Shown here: positions 1 through 7,817 of the stretch, one piece after another
Layout of the letters: every line of letters begins with the position of its first letter
Position numbering within the stretch: the first letter of the stretch is position 1
Assembly: GCA_964363305.1 (NCBI GenBank)
Contig: CAYIHX010000055.1
Coordinates: forward strand, 1-22,778
From: CAYIHX01 sp964363305
Lineage (GTDB): Bacteria; Bdellovibrionota; UBA1018
DNA length: 22,778 nt
Direction of reading: 5' to 3'
Translations under genes and position numbers: made by a program
Notes under the pieces: model-generated
Databases searched by the model: none
What the model was told of the DNA's origin: nothing
The model's input: the letters and a program-made list of their open reading frames with translations, nothing else

Positions 1-15
1 AGATGGTTCGCTCAA

Positions 16-40
16 CCAGCCCCGCCTTTGGCGGGGCTGG
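16..40. terminator. strong GC hairpin, possible terminator of a gene left of the window
   Basis: A perfect 11-bp inverted repeat (CCAGCCCCGCC, loop TTT, GGCGGGGCTGG) stands at the left edge. There is no proper T-run after it on either strand, so it is only a candidate intrinsic terminator or mRNA-end hairpin. It argues that the transcript from the left ends here and that the next coding region starts downstream. Confidence 0.45.
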
Positions 41-101
41 TCTCGCTTGGGCGGGCGGGGGGCCGACTGCTCACGATGCAGTGCGGGCGGGTCATCGCGG
101 G

Positions 102-416
102 ATGCGCGATGAGTTTAGAAAAGAACGCGCGGCGCTCGAGAGCGAGCAACGGGAGCATCGCACGACGATGGAGAAGTTGCGCGCTGAGTTTCGAGCTGCG
201 ACCACCGATGCGGAGAAGGCGCTCTCACTTGAAAAGCTGAAGGCTCAGCTCAAACGGAACAGCGCCATCCAGAAGCAGCGCCTTGAGAAGGGAGTGGCGC
301 GCATGAAGGAGCAGCTTACGCAGATGGAGAAGCGCTTGAAGGAGTTTGACCAACAGGTCGCCGAGCGCATTCACAAGGTGGAAGAGCGACTGAAGAATCC
401 AAAGCCTGCGCGATAG
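102..416 (+). CDS. small charged coiled-coil protein, function unknown
   Basis: The product is about 104 residues, almost entirely Lys/Glu/Arg/Gln-rich heptad-like helix with no Pro or Gly until the last few residues, so a coiled coil is likely. The frame is open from position 3, but that reading would translate through the hairpin at 16-40 into low-complexity Gly/Ala. I therefore prefer the ATG at 102; a GTG at 81 is possible, and none has a convincing ribosome-binding site. No signal peptide is visible from the chosen start. Its TAG is immediately followed by the ATG of the EamA transporter, so the two are probably co-translated. I do not recognise a family. Confidence 0.55.
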   Translation: MRDEFRKERAALESEQREHRTTMEKLRAEFRAATTDAEKALSLEKLKAQLKRNSAIQKQRLEKGVARMKEQLTQMEKRLKEFDQQVAERIHKVEERLKNPKPAR

Positions 417-1322
417 ATGAAAACGTCCTCATGGCTCGGCCGGGCTCAGCTGCTTCTAGCGGGCGTCGCGTTTGGCTTCCTCGGGCTTTTCGGAAAAATG
501 GCGTTCGAGCGCGGCGTCTCCCCGGTTGAATTTCTCACCTTCCGGTTTTTGGTGGGGGCGTTGACGCTGGGTCTGGTGGTGCTGATCCGCGATCGCGGCT
601 CGCTGAGAAATTTTCCGAGGGGCGAGGCGTTTCTCAGATGTGTCGTTTTGGGAGTCATGGGGTACGCTCTTTTTTCGAGTCTCTTTTTCTACACGCTGAC
701 TGGTGCGTCCGCGTCGGTCACGGTACTCCTCCTCTTTCTTTATCCTGTATTCGTCGCGCTCGGCGCGGCGCTTTTTTTGGGCGAGCGGATGCGGGCCGTA
801 CAGTGGGTGAGTCTTCCGCTGTCGTTGCTGGGTCTGTTCCTTCTCGTTTCGGGCGATCTGGAGATTCATCGCCTGCTCGCGGTATTGACGGGACTGGGGT
901 CTGCCTTCTTTTACGCCGCCTACGTGCTTGCCTCGCGAAAGTGGCTTGTGGAGGTAGAGCCGATGGGCGCAGTGGTGGTGATTCAGGCGAGCGCCGGCGT
1001 GGCGCTGGCCCTGCTCGCTTTTCATGGGCAGCCGCTGAGCCGGTGGACTGAGATTCTTAGGGTTGCACCTGGCCCGGTTTTGGGAGCCGCCTGGTTGGGC
1101 AGCGTCCTGGCAATGAGCTTGTTTCTCTCTGGCCTCAAAAAGGTGGGCAGTGTGGATGCCTCCTTGCTGACCTTTACCGAGCCGCTGACCGGGGTTGTGC
1201 TCGCAGCGCTTTTTCTCGGTGAACGGCTGGGCTTCACTCAATGGGTGGGCGCGGTTCTGGTTTTAAGCGCGCTAGTGCTGGGATCGTTACGGAGTTTTTG
1301 TAAACAGGCTGCGCACGGCTAG
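417..1322 (+). CDS. EamA/DMT-family inner-membrane transporter
   Basis: This 301-residue protein is highly hydrophobic with about ten predicted membrane segments arranged as two EamA halves. Each half ends in the family-typical signature: YPVFVALGAALFLGERM near residues 109-125, and TEPLTGVVLAALFLGERL in the second half. DMT-superfamily proteins of this size export or import small metabolites such as amino acids, nucleotides or drugs. The substrate cannot be told from sequence. The start codon directly abuts the stop of the upstream coiled-coil gene. The 3' end overlaps the convergent UbiB gene by 36 nt. Confidence 0.88.
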   Translation: MKTSSWLGRAQLLLAGVAFGFLGLFGKMAFERGVSPVEFLTFRFLVGALTLGLVVLIRDRGSLRNFPRGEAFLRCVVLGVMGYALFSSLFFYTLTGASASVTVLLLFLYPVFVALGAALFLGERMRAVQWVSLPLSLLGLFLLVSGDLEIHRLLAVLTGLGSAFFYAAYVLASRKWLVEVEPMGAVVVIQASAGVALALLAFHGQPLSRWTEILRVAPGPVLGAAWLGSVLAMSLFLSGLKKVGSVDASLLTFTEPLTGVVLAALFLGERLGFTQWVGAVLVLSALVLGSLRSFCKQAAHG

Positions 1323-2966
1323 AAAACTTCCGAGGGAGAAAAAAATCACTGAAATGAGGGGATACTCTCCGATGCGGTGGTTCGTGGCGTTCACGAACTG
1401 AAGCGAGAGGGCGGACGCGAGGAAGAGCGCCCCACTGAGGAGGCCGAAGTTTTGCCTCCGGCTGTTGGTGTCGAGCTGCCTGCGAACGCTTTCAAGTTCG
1501 GGAACCTTGATCTCGAACGCGAAGTCGTTGCTGTTGAATTTACGAAACATCGAGCGTAACTGCCTGGGGAGCACCTGAAGCAACGCGCCGACATCCTTCG
1601 CAATCCAAAGGAGGTCTTTCGTCACCCTGGGGAGCGAGTACTGATTCTTGACGAGGTCGCCGATCAATTCTTTTCCAGCCGACATGAGGTCGAAGTGCGG
1701 ATCAAGCGTTCGACCCATGCCTTCGATCGTTACGATGGCCTTGAAGACCAGCATCCAATCGCCGGGCACTTTGATGTTGTACTTGGTCGCGATCCGCGTC
1801 GACTCGATCAAGATTCTACCGAGGTTCATGTCCTCGAGCGAGAGACCCATGTAGGGCGATAGCGTGTTGCGGACTTCGCGTTGAAAGCCTTCGAGGTCGA
1901 TGGAGGCTTCGGCGGCGCCGAGCTCGGCATAGTAGTAGCAGAGGGTCTCGTAATCTTCGCTCATCAGGGCCATGACCATGGCGGCCAGCTGATCTCGGGA
2001 TCTCGCGCTGAGCCGGCCGACGATGCCAAAATCAATGATCCCGAGACGATTGCCGGGAAGAATGAAGAGATTTCCGCCGTGGAGGTCGCCGTGAAAAAGA
2101 CCGTCGATCATGATGGATTTGAAGAAGGCCCTGGATCCGACTGAGACGACCATTTTTCGGTCAACGTGGGCCTCGTCGAGGGCTTTGAGATCGTTGACGC
2201 GAACTCCCTCGAGACGTTCGAGCGTAAGAATCCGTTCGGTGCTGAGCGATTTGTAGACTTTGGGGATGACGATCTGCGGAAAGACCGCGAGGTTGTGAGC
2301 CATCTTGGCCATGTTGTTCGCTTCGACGACGTAATTCAGCTCAAGCGAGAGGGTGCGAAAAAACTCGTCGACGACGATCCGTGGGCTGGCAATCCTGGAT
2401 TCGGGCACATACTTTTCGAGCAGACCGGCCAGGAAGGCGAGCAACGAGATGTCGTTCTCGATCACGGATTCGATCTCAGGTCGTTGAATCTTGACGACGA
2501 CTTTTTCGCCGCTCTTGAGTATGGCGGAGTGCACCTGCCCGATCGAGGCCGCGGCGAGCGGCTCAGAGGAAAATTCTTGATACAGATTTTCGATCGAATC
2601 ATGAAGTTCGCCTTCGATCGCGCCTTTCACGACGCTGAACGGCAGGGGTTGGACGTTGTCCTGAAGCTTGGTGAACTCAATGATGAAATCTTCCGGGAGG
2701 AGATCGGAGCGGGTGGAGAGGAGTTGGCCCAGTTTCACGAAAGTCGGCCCGAGCTCTTCGATCGATTTTCGGAGCCGTTCCGCCGTGCTGAACTCGCCTT
2801 GTTCGCGTGCGAAGACGCCGAGGCCTCCGGGCAGGAACTTCCCCAAATCCATGCGTTCGACCACGTCGACGAACCCGTATTTAGCGAGCACGCCTAGAAT
2901 CTGCCTGAGTCTCTGCACGTTCTTGACGGCCTGACCAATCTGGCGGCCGGTGTAGATCCACTTCAT
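1287..2966 (-). CDS. ubiB: UbiB/ABC1 (AarF)-family atypical kinase
   Basis: This 559-residue protein carries the diagnostic motifs of the ABC1/ADCK/UbiB family. The KxGQ motif is at residues 78-81 (KLGQ), the Ala-rich nucleotide loop AAASIGQ at 138-144, and the VVVK lysine at about 159. The catalytic-loop equivalent HGDLHGGN is at 292-299 and the metal-binding DFG at 312-314. Two hydrophobic segments at the C-terminus fit the membrane anchor of UbiB. In the family these ATPases support ubiquinone biosynthesis or other isoprenoid lipid handling. No other ubi gene is nearby, so the specific pathway is inferred. It lies 10 bp downstream of rnr on the same strand and is probably co-transcribed. 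Confidence 0.88.
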   Translation of the reverse strand: MKWIYTGRQIGQAVKNVQRLRQILGVLAKYGFVDVVERMDLGKFLPGGLGVFAREQGEFSTAERLRKSIEELGPTFVKLGQLLSTRSDLLPEDFIIEFTKLQDNVQPLPFSVVKGAIEGELHDSIENLYQEFSSEPLAAASIGQVHSAILKSGEKVVVKIQRPEIESVIENDISLLAFLAGLLEKYVPESRIASPRIVVDEFFRTLSLELNYVVEANNMAKMAHNLAVFPQIVIPKVYKSLSTERILTLERLEGVRVNDLKALDEAHVDRKMVVSVGSRAFFKSIMIDGLFHGDLHGGNLFILPGNRLGIIDFGIVGRLSARSRDQLAAMVMALMSEDYETLCYYYAELGAAEASIDLEGFQREVRNTLSPYMGLSLEDMNLGRILIESTRIATKYNIKVPGDWMLVFKAIVTIEGMGRTLDPHFDLMSAGKELIGDLVKNQYSLPRVTKDLLWIAKDVGALLQVLPRQLRSMFRKFNSNDFAFEIKVPELESVRRQLDTNSRRQNFGLLSGALFLASALSLQFVNATNHRIGEYPLISVIFFSLGSFLAVRSLFTKTP

Positions 2967-2976
2967 GACTTAGTTA

Positions 2977-5313
2977 CTAGGATCGCCGTTTTGGCCGGGA
3001 TTTGCGATGGGCAGGATTTTCCGCGCGGCTCGGACGCATTGCGGTGCGTTGGGGCTCGGGGGCGTCTCCGGTCCCGACGAGCGCGAAGTCGAGCAAGCGC
3101 TGGTCGAGGTCGGCGCGTGCGACGCGCACTCGAATGGCCTGTCCGACCTTGAAAGTGCGCTTTTTGTTGCGACCGTAGAAGATCATCCGCTCGGCGTTGA
3201 ATTCGTAAGAGTCGTCGTTCATCGAATCTTTCGGGATAAAGCCCTCGACGAAGGGGTCGTTGATTTTCACGAAGAGCCCGTTGTCGTTCATGCCGTTGAC
3301 CTTGCCGTCGAACTCGTCGCCGAGGTGCTTGAGCATGATTCGAATCTGCTTCAGGCGAATCGACTCTCGTTCGCAATCAGAGGCGATGCGCTCGCGGTAA
3401 CTGCAGTGCTCCGCCACGTCCTCGAGCTTTTCCTGCAGCTCTTGCGTGGTTTGAGGCGTCAGGGCGGGCTCTAAATTGGCCTGCACGCGGAGGGCGTGGC
3501 GGATCAATCGGTGTACGATCAAATCGGGATAGCGCCGAATCGGGCTGGTGAAATGGCTGTAGCCAGGCGAAGCCAGACCGAAGTGTCGGCCAAACTCGGC
3601 CGAGTACATGGCTTGCTTCATCGAGCGGAGCAAGGCCATGTTGAGCATGTCCTGCGCGGGGTGGCCGGCCAGGCGTTCGATCAGTTCGGGGAGCACGAGG
3701 TGAAGGCTCCCGGTTTCGTAGCTGAAGGGCACGCCGAGGTTGACGGCCATCTTCTGGAAGCGTTCGAGCGCCATCTCGCTGGGCTCGTCATGAACGCGGT
3801 AAATGAAGGGCCACTTGCGGTCCATCATCCAAGAGGTAACGGCTTCGTTGGCCGCGATCATGAATTCTTCGATGAGGCGATGGGCGTCGAGGCGCGGCCG
3901 TTCACGGATGGAGAGCGGAAAGCCCGCGGCATCCACCCGAATTTCGGCTTCGGGAAGATCGAAATCGATCGAGCCGCGTTTGGTGCGGTGTTTTCTGAGC
4001 GTTTGATAGAGCTCGAAGTGGGGCGTGAATTCCCAAGCCGCGTTGGTTTTGTTCTCATCCCACTCTTTTTGAATTTCATTGTAGGTCGCGCGGCGCTTGC
4101 TGTGCATCACGGCTTCCATGACTTCGATGCCCACGCGCTTGCCGTGCGAATCAAACTCGATCTTCGAGACCAAAACCAGGCGTGGTTGGTGGGGCACGAG
4201 ACTGCAGAGATTTTCTGAAAGGGCCCTCGGAAGCATGTGAAAAGCGCGCTCCGGAAAATAAACGCTCGTCCCCCGTGAAAGGGCTTCTTGGTCGAGCGGG
4301 CTCGCTTCGGTCACGTAGTGACTGACGTCGGCGATCCCCACCCAAAGAAAAAATCGATCCGCCTTGCGCTCGACGAAAACGGCATCGTCGAAGTCGCGCG
4401 CGGTCTCGCCGTCGATCGTGATCAAGGGGAGTTCGCGAAGATCAATACGTCCCTTTTTGAGCTCTTCATCGACGTTGAGCTGGTAACCTTCGGCTTGCGC
4501 GACGGCCGCGGCGGAATGTTCTTCGATCAGGTTGTGTTCGGCCGCAACCATGCCGATGTCGGCTTCTGAGGGCAGTTCCGGCCCGTAAACTTCAGTGATC
4601 TTGGCAGTCACTTTGAGCTGGGACTCTTCATCAAACACGAGCGCGGCCTTGACCCAGTCCCCAGACTTCGCCTGGGTAGAGCCGCCCGGAACGATAATCT
4701 CTTCGCGGACGTTTTTCCGCTCATAGACGATCACGCCCCGGCTCTGTCGGGGTTCGGGTCGGTAACGACCGACGATTTCCCTGAAGCGATGGGCGATCAC
4801 CTTGAGGTCGAGAATCTCTCCTGCCCCGTTAACGGCCACTTCAACCCGATCGCCATGAAAAAACTGGTCCGCTTCTCGGGGCGGCACGAAGGCGTCTTCG
4901 ATGCGGCGGTTGTCGAAACTGATGAAGCCGAAGCCCTTTTTGTTCTTGTCGATCACGCCACGGAGGCGGATCGGAGTTTCCGTGGGGCCGTAATTTTTTG
5001 GATTCCGCGGACGGGGCGATTGGGGAGTCGGCGCGGGGTCGAACTCGGATGGTCGAGGGCGCGGGCCACGAGGGCCGAATTTCCCGACGGGGCGATGACC
5101 GGGGCGCGATGTTTTAGGGCCGGGAGCCGCGGTGTTTCCGAGGCTGGCCGTGCGCGGAAGGGGCTTCGTCGCTTTGCCTTCGACTCGATGAGTTTTGCCG
5201 CTGCGATCCTTGAATTCAAAAATCGACGAACTTCGCGGCCCGGGCGCGCCGTGTGGGCCGGCTTCTGGAGAGGTCTTAGGCTGCGGGGGTTTCTTTCCTC
5301 GTGTTCGACCCAT
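2977..5313 (-). CDS. rnr: ribonuclease R (RNase II/RNB family 3'-5' exoribonuclease)
   Basis: This 778-residue protein has a cold-shock/OB domain at about 117-175 (KGFGFISFDNRRIEDAFVPP). The RNB catalytic domain spans about 290-615, with the acidic metal-binding cluster IDGETARDFDDAV giving D301, D307, D309 and D310, and with SHFTSPIRRYPDLIVHR at about 586-602. A C-terminal S1 domain covers about 665-745, followed by a basic tail. Domain order and length match RNase R, which degrades structured RNA in the cytoplasm. The first ~110 residues are Pro/Arg/Gly-rich and look disordered, replacing the usual winged-helix N-terminus. Start at 5313; an ATG 16 nt upstream is out of frame. The gene sits between a lipoprotein gene and ubiB on the same strand. 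Confidence 0.95.
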   Translation of the reverse strand: MGRTRGKKPPQPKTSPEAGPHGAPGPRSSSIFEFKDRSGKTHRVEGKATKPLPRTASLGNTAAPGPKTSRPGHRPVGKFGPRGPRPRPSEFDPAPTPQSPRPRNPKNYGPTETPIRLRGVIDKNKKGFGFISFDNRRIEDAFVPPREADQFFHGDRVEVAVNGAGEILDLKVIAHRFREIVGRYRPEPRQSRGVIVYERKNVREEIIVPGGSTQAKSGDWVKAALVFDEESQLKVTAKITEVYGPELPSEADIGMVAAEHNLIEEHSAAAVAQAEGYQLNVDEELKKGRIDLRELPLITIDGETARDFDDAVFVERKADRFFLWVGIADVSHYVTEASPLDQEALSRGTSVYFPERAFHMLPRALSENLCSLVPHQPRLVLVSKIEFDSHGKRVGIEVMEAVMHSKRRATYNEIQKEWDENKTNAAWEFTPHFELYQTLRKHRTKRGSIDFDLPEAEIRVDAAGFPLSIRERPRLDAHRLIEEFMIAANEAVTSWMMDRKWPFIYRVHDEPSEMALERFQKMAVNLGVPFSYETGSLHLVLPELIERLAGHPAQDMLNMALLRSMKQAMYSAEFGRHFGLASPGYSHFTSPIRRYPDLIVHRLIRHALRVQANLEPALTPQTTQELQEKLEDVAEHCSYRERIASDCERESIRLKQIRIMLKHLGDEFDGKVNGMNDNGLFVKINDPFVEGFIPKDSMNDDSYEFNAERMIFYGRNKKRTFKVGQAIRVRVARADLDQRLLDFALVGTGDAPEPQRTAMRPSRAENPAHRKSRPKRRS

Positions 5314-5369
5314 GGGGATTCTTCGTCATCGTAGCCGAGTTCCCTGTAAGGTCGATAGTTTTCTTCGGC

Positions 5370-6125
5370 TCAAGGGCAGGGATAGGTGGTGTGGCTGGCG
5401 TCCTCGCAGTGTTTCACGCGCAGAGAGCTGATATTGATCTGCGAGCAGTACTCCGTGCCGGGCGCGACGTTGAAACCCATGGACAGCTGTCCCGCACTTT
5501 GAATCGTGACGTTTGCGCTCGTTCCGAGCGGAAAAACGTTGGTCCCATCAGTAGCCATCAACTGGGCGCGTGAATCGAGATAATTGTACGCCGTAGAGGT
5601 TCCCTTTTTGTAGCCGGCGAGCGTGACGTAGGTGCAATCGATCGTGTACGTCGTCGCGGGAATGAAGCCGAGGAAGTCGAAACTTTCTCGTTGAACGCCG
5701 CCCCATCCGCCGCCTGCCGTCCAGACCAGCTTGTCGCCCGCTTTGAGTGGAATCCCGGTTCTGAAAGCAGAGCTGCTCTGGGGTGAATCGGTGTTGAGGA
5801 TAGGGAATGCAAAGCCTTGGAAGGAGAAGTTCAAGCTTCCGTAGAAGCCCGCGAGGTCGTGGGTCATCTGGCAAACTTGGACTCCGCTCAGGGTGATGAG
5901 GCGTCCACCAGGTACCATGGGGCAGGCCTGCTCAAAACTTTGCGCATAAACGCAGTAGCCACCGATGTTGAATTGTCCGGTGGTGCAACCACTCCCTGGC
6001 GTCAGGGTATTGGGTTGCGTGGGCGTTCCCGATGGGGTCGAAGGCGGTTGGCTGCCGCAAGCGGCGAGCAGCACGAGTCCCGCAGCAGTGAGGATGAGTT
6101 GTTTTTTCACAGTGACAATCGACAT
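5370..6125 (-). CDS. lipoprotein with LecA (PA-IL)-like beta-sandwich domain
   Basis: This is a 251-residue predicted lipoprotein. Residues 1-22 form a signal peptide ending in the lipobox LLAAC (Cys23), followed by a Ser/Thr/Pro-rich linker. A good Shine-Dalgarno (GGAGG, 9 nt spacing) supports the ATG at 6125, and a TATAAC hexamer (6149-6154, minus strand) could be a -10 box. Residues ~120-237 follow the LecA galactophilic lectin pattern: LKAGDKLVWTAGGGW, then NVFPLG, then GQLSMGFN. The Asn-Asp calcium/sugar ligand pair of LecA reads Asn-Val here, so sugar binding is doubtful. A Cys-rich segment (Cys47, 58, 68, 85) precedes the domain. It lies 56 bp upstream of rnr. The fold assignment is my inference from pattern; lipoprotein status is clear. 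Confidence 0.75.
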   Translation of the reverse strand: MSIVTVKKQLILTAAGLVLLAACGSQPPSTPSGTPTQPNTLTPGSGCTTGQFNIGGYCVYAQSFEQACPMVPGGRLITLSGVQVCQMTHDLAGFYGSLNFSFQGFAFPILNTDSPQSSSAFRTGIPLKAGDKLVWTAGGGWGGVQRESFDFLGFIPATTYTIDCTYVTLAGYKKGTSTAYNYLDSRAQLMATDGTNVFPLGTSANVTIQSAGQLSMGFNVAPGTEYCSQINISSLRVKHCEDASHTTYPCP

Positions 6126-6280
6126 GGCGTTGAGCCTCCAGAACGCCAGTTATACAGGTTTCGTGCCAGCGGCAGCGAGGTTGGAGGAGGCTGGGATTGG
6201 CATGAAAGAGCTGCGAAGCGTCTAAGAAGTAGACGGCTGCGTTGCCAACGAGGTGTTTTAGCGCTAAGTCTGGGGTTCGT

Positions 6281-6364
6281 GCCGACGTGGTGGAATTGGT
6301 AGACACATACGATTCAGGGTCGTACGCCAAAAGCATGAGAGTTCGAGTCTCTCCGTCGGCACCA
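6281..6364 (+). tRNA. tRNA-Leu(CAG)
   Basis: This is a complete class II tRNA with encoded CCA. The 7-bp acceptor stem is GCCGACG/CGTCGGC, and the D-arm is TGGTGGAATTGGTAGACA-like. The anticodon stem TACGA/TCGTA encloses the loop TTCAGGG, so the anticodon is CAG. A variable arm follows, then a T-arm with GTTCGAGTC, discriminator A and CCA. The long variable arm and D-loop are those of leucine tRNAs; it reads CUG. Confidence 0.95.
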
Positions 6365-6573
6365 CTTTTACCCTGTGATTACTGGTTCAAGGCTGCGATG
6401 AAGATGAGCGTGCTTGCAGCGAAGAGCCAGGGCAGATGCCGAGAAAGTTTTTCAAGACCCATGAGCAGGCCCTCCGTAAAGAGCGGATCGGACCAGAGGT
6501 CCGGAGACTTGATATCCTTAACAATGCGGAAGAGTTGACCCAGGTCCTGAGTGATGATAACGCATTGCGTTAT

Positions 6574-7464
6574 ATGATCATCCGCCGAGTTTCTCTCCTC
6601 CCTTTTTCGATGGTTCTTTGCGCTCTGAGTGCCCTCCTCTTCTCGGCTTGCCCGGGACGGCCAGAACCCCAGGAATATTCATTGCGTGGCCTTTGGTACT
6701 GCGGGGATTTAGCAGGGATAGGATCAAGCCCATCCAGCTCTACGACGGAGGTAGGTCGGGTGGTCGCGCCGCTCTTGTTGCGAGGTTGGGCGACCTGGCA
6801 GATCCGCGACATTCCCGTGTGTTGGGAAGACGATACTTATCAGGAAGACCAAACGCTGGAGCGGAATATCGTGCGGCAGTCTGTTGCAGACACCTGGGAA
6901 TCGGCGCTGTGCGGGGATGAAATTCCGGAGGGTGAATGCCTGAAGTTCGTCGGTTGGACCCGATGCTCCGAGGGGAATGATACGGGCATTAGGATCCGAG
7001 TGGACACGACGAACCCGCGAGTCGATGGTCTGGGATCAGAGCTGGCCGGCCGCGTACATGGGATGATGTTGAATTTCACCTTTGCGACCTGGAGCCCAAC
7101 TTGTCTCAATTCAGAGTCCGAGCGACGCTTTTGTATCGCGGCGGTGGCTGCCCATGAGTTTGGTCACGCACTGGGTATGGCCCACGAGCAGAATCGAGAG
7201 GATACACCCGGTACCTGTGACGAGGCGCCGCAGGGGACGGACGGAAATGTCTACCTCGGGCCTTGGGATGATGTTTCAATCATGAATTATTGCGCTCCAA
7301 ACTGGAACAACGACGGAGAATTGAGCCCGGGCGATCGGCAATGGATTCGAGTCGCCTACTATCCCGAGTACTACCCTTCCCTGTGCGTGCCGCTGTCCGT
7401 TTGGGATCCGTCCCTTGGAAGCGGTGCTTCGGCCAATGGCCCAGTGCCTGAGCCGCAGCTCTAA
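6574..7464 (+). CDS. metzincin-type zinc metalloprotease lipoprotein
   Basis: From the ATG at 6574 the product is 296 residues, with an N-terminal signal ending in the lipobox LLFSAC (Cys26), hence a predicted lipoprotein. The zinc-binding motif HEFGHALGMAHE (His194, Glu195, His198, His204, Glu205) and a Met-turn SIMNYC (Met237) place it among metzincins. The Glu after the third His recalls astacins, while HEFGHALG recalls matrixins. It probably hydrolyses proteins or peptides at the envelope or cell surface. The frame is open to an ATG at 6436, but the extra 46 residues would bury the signal peptide, so I chose 6574. A TTGACC box (6535-6540) upstream is a weak promoter candidate. Nothing else convincing was seen in 6365-6573. 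The stop overlaps the convergent ferredoxin stop. Confidence 0.82.
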   Translation: MIIRRVSLLPFSMVLCALSALLFSACPGRPEPQEYSLRGLWYCGDLAGIGSSPSSSTTEVGRVVAPLLLRGWATWQIRDIPVCWEDDTYQEDQTLERNIVRQSVADTWESALCGDEIPEGECLKFVGWTRCSEGNDTGIRIRVDTTNPRVDGLGSELAGRVHGMMLNFTFATWSPTCLNSESERRFCIAAVAAHEFGHALGMAHEQNREDTPGTCDEAPQGTDGNVYLGPWDDVSIMNYCAPNWNNDGELSPGDRQWIRVAYYPEYYPSLCVPLSVWDPSLGSGASANGPVPEPQL

Positions 7465-7817
7465 TTTCCCTCTCTCACCCGATTTCGATTCCAGCTCGGA
7501 ATCTCAATGACCAGATCAGTCTGGCCGTTGGGCACGCACTGACAAGCGAGGCGTGATTTCGGAGTGACTCCGGGCGCTTTGTCGAGCTGATCCTCCTCCT
7601 CCTCCGAGCTCTTATTGCAGCTTTCGAGTCCTTGTTTCACCACGATGTGGCAGGTGGAACAGGCGGCTACGCCGCCGCAGGCATGGTCGATGTCAATATC
7701 GAGGGCGAGAGCCATGTCGAGCACGCTCCCTACCTCGCCATGACCGCTGCTGGGGCGTGCCTTCGGATCGATCTGAATCTCTCGGCCTTCTTTGACAAAA
7801 ATTAATTTAAAACTCAT
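7461..7817 (-). CDS. fdx: 2Fe-2S ferredoxin, Isc/adrenodoxin type
   Basis: This 118-residue acidic protein has the adrenodoxin/Fdx cluster pattern: Cys47-x5-Cys53-x2-Cys56 (ACGGVAACSTCH) and Cys92 in SRLACQC, with an extra Cys94. Proteins of this family carry single electrons, for example in Fe-S cluster assembly, in the cytoplasm. The usual isc neighbours (hscA, hscB, iscU) are absent. Instead its ATG overlaps the stop of the DsbD-like gene by 4 nt, so expression is probably translationally coupled to that membrane reductase. It overlaps the convergent metalloprotease gene by 4 nt at the 3' end. Confidence 0.9.
   Translation of the reverse strand: MSFKLIFVKEGREIQIDPKARPSSGHGEVGSVLDMALALDIDIDHACGGVAACSTCHIVVKQGLESCNKSSEEEEDQLDKAPGVTPKSRLACQCVPNGQTDLVIEIPSWNRNRVREGN

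Noticed and set aside
456..1241. Long minus-strand frame opposite the EamA transporter
   Set aside because: Its product is Gln/Arg/His-rich low-complexity sequence typical of the reverse of a hydrophobic gene, with no start signal. The plus-strand frame has clear family motifs.
2166..2897. Plus-strand frame opposite the UbiB gene
   Set aside because: Asp/Glu/Phe-rich antisense shadow of a gene with a complete set of family motifs.
3496..4218. Plus-strand frame opposite rnr
   Set aside because: Lies within the RNB catalytic domain on the other strand and has no recognisable features.
6281..6364. tRNA-Leu as an integration site
   Set aside because: No integrase gene and no repeated 3' tRNA end were seen in the window.
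6436..6573. 46-residue N-terminal extension of the metalloprotease, or a toxin-like remnant
   Set aside because: It would hide the lipoprotein signal. A vague likeness of RRLDILNNAEEL to HigB-type toxins is too short to support.
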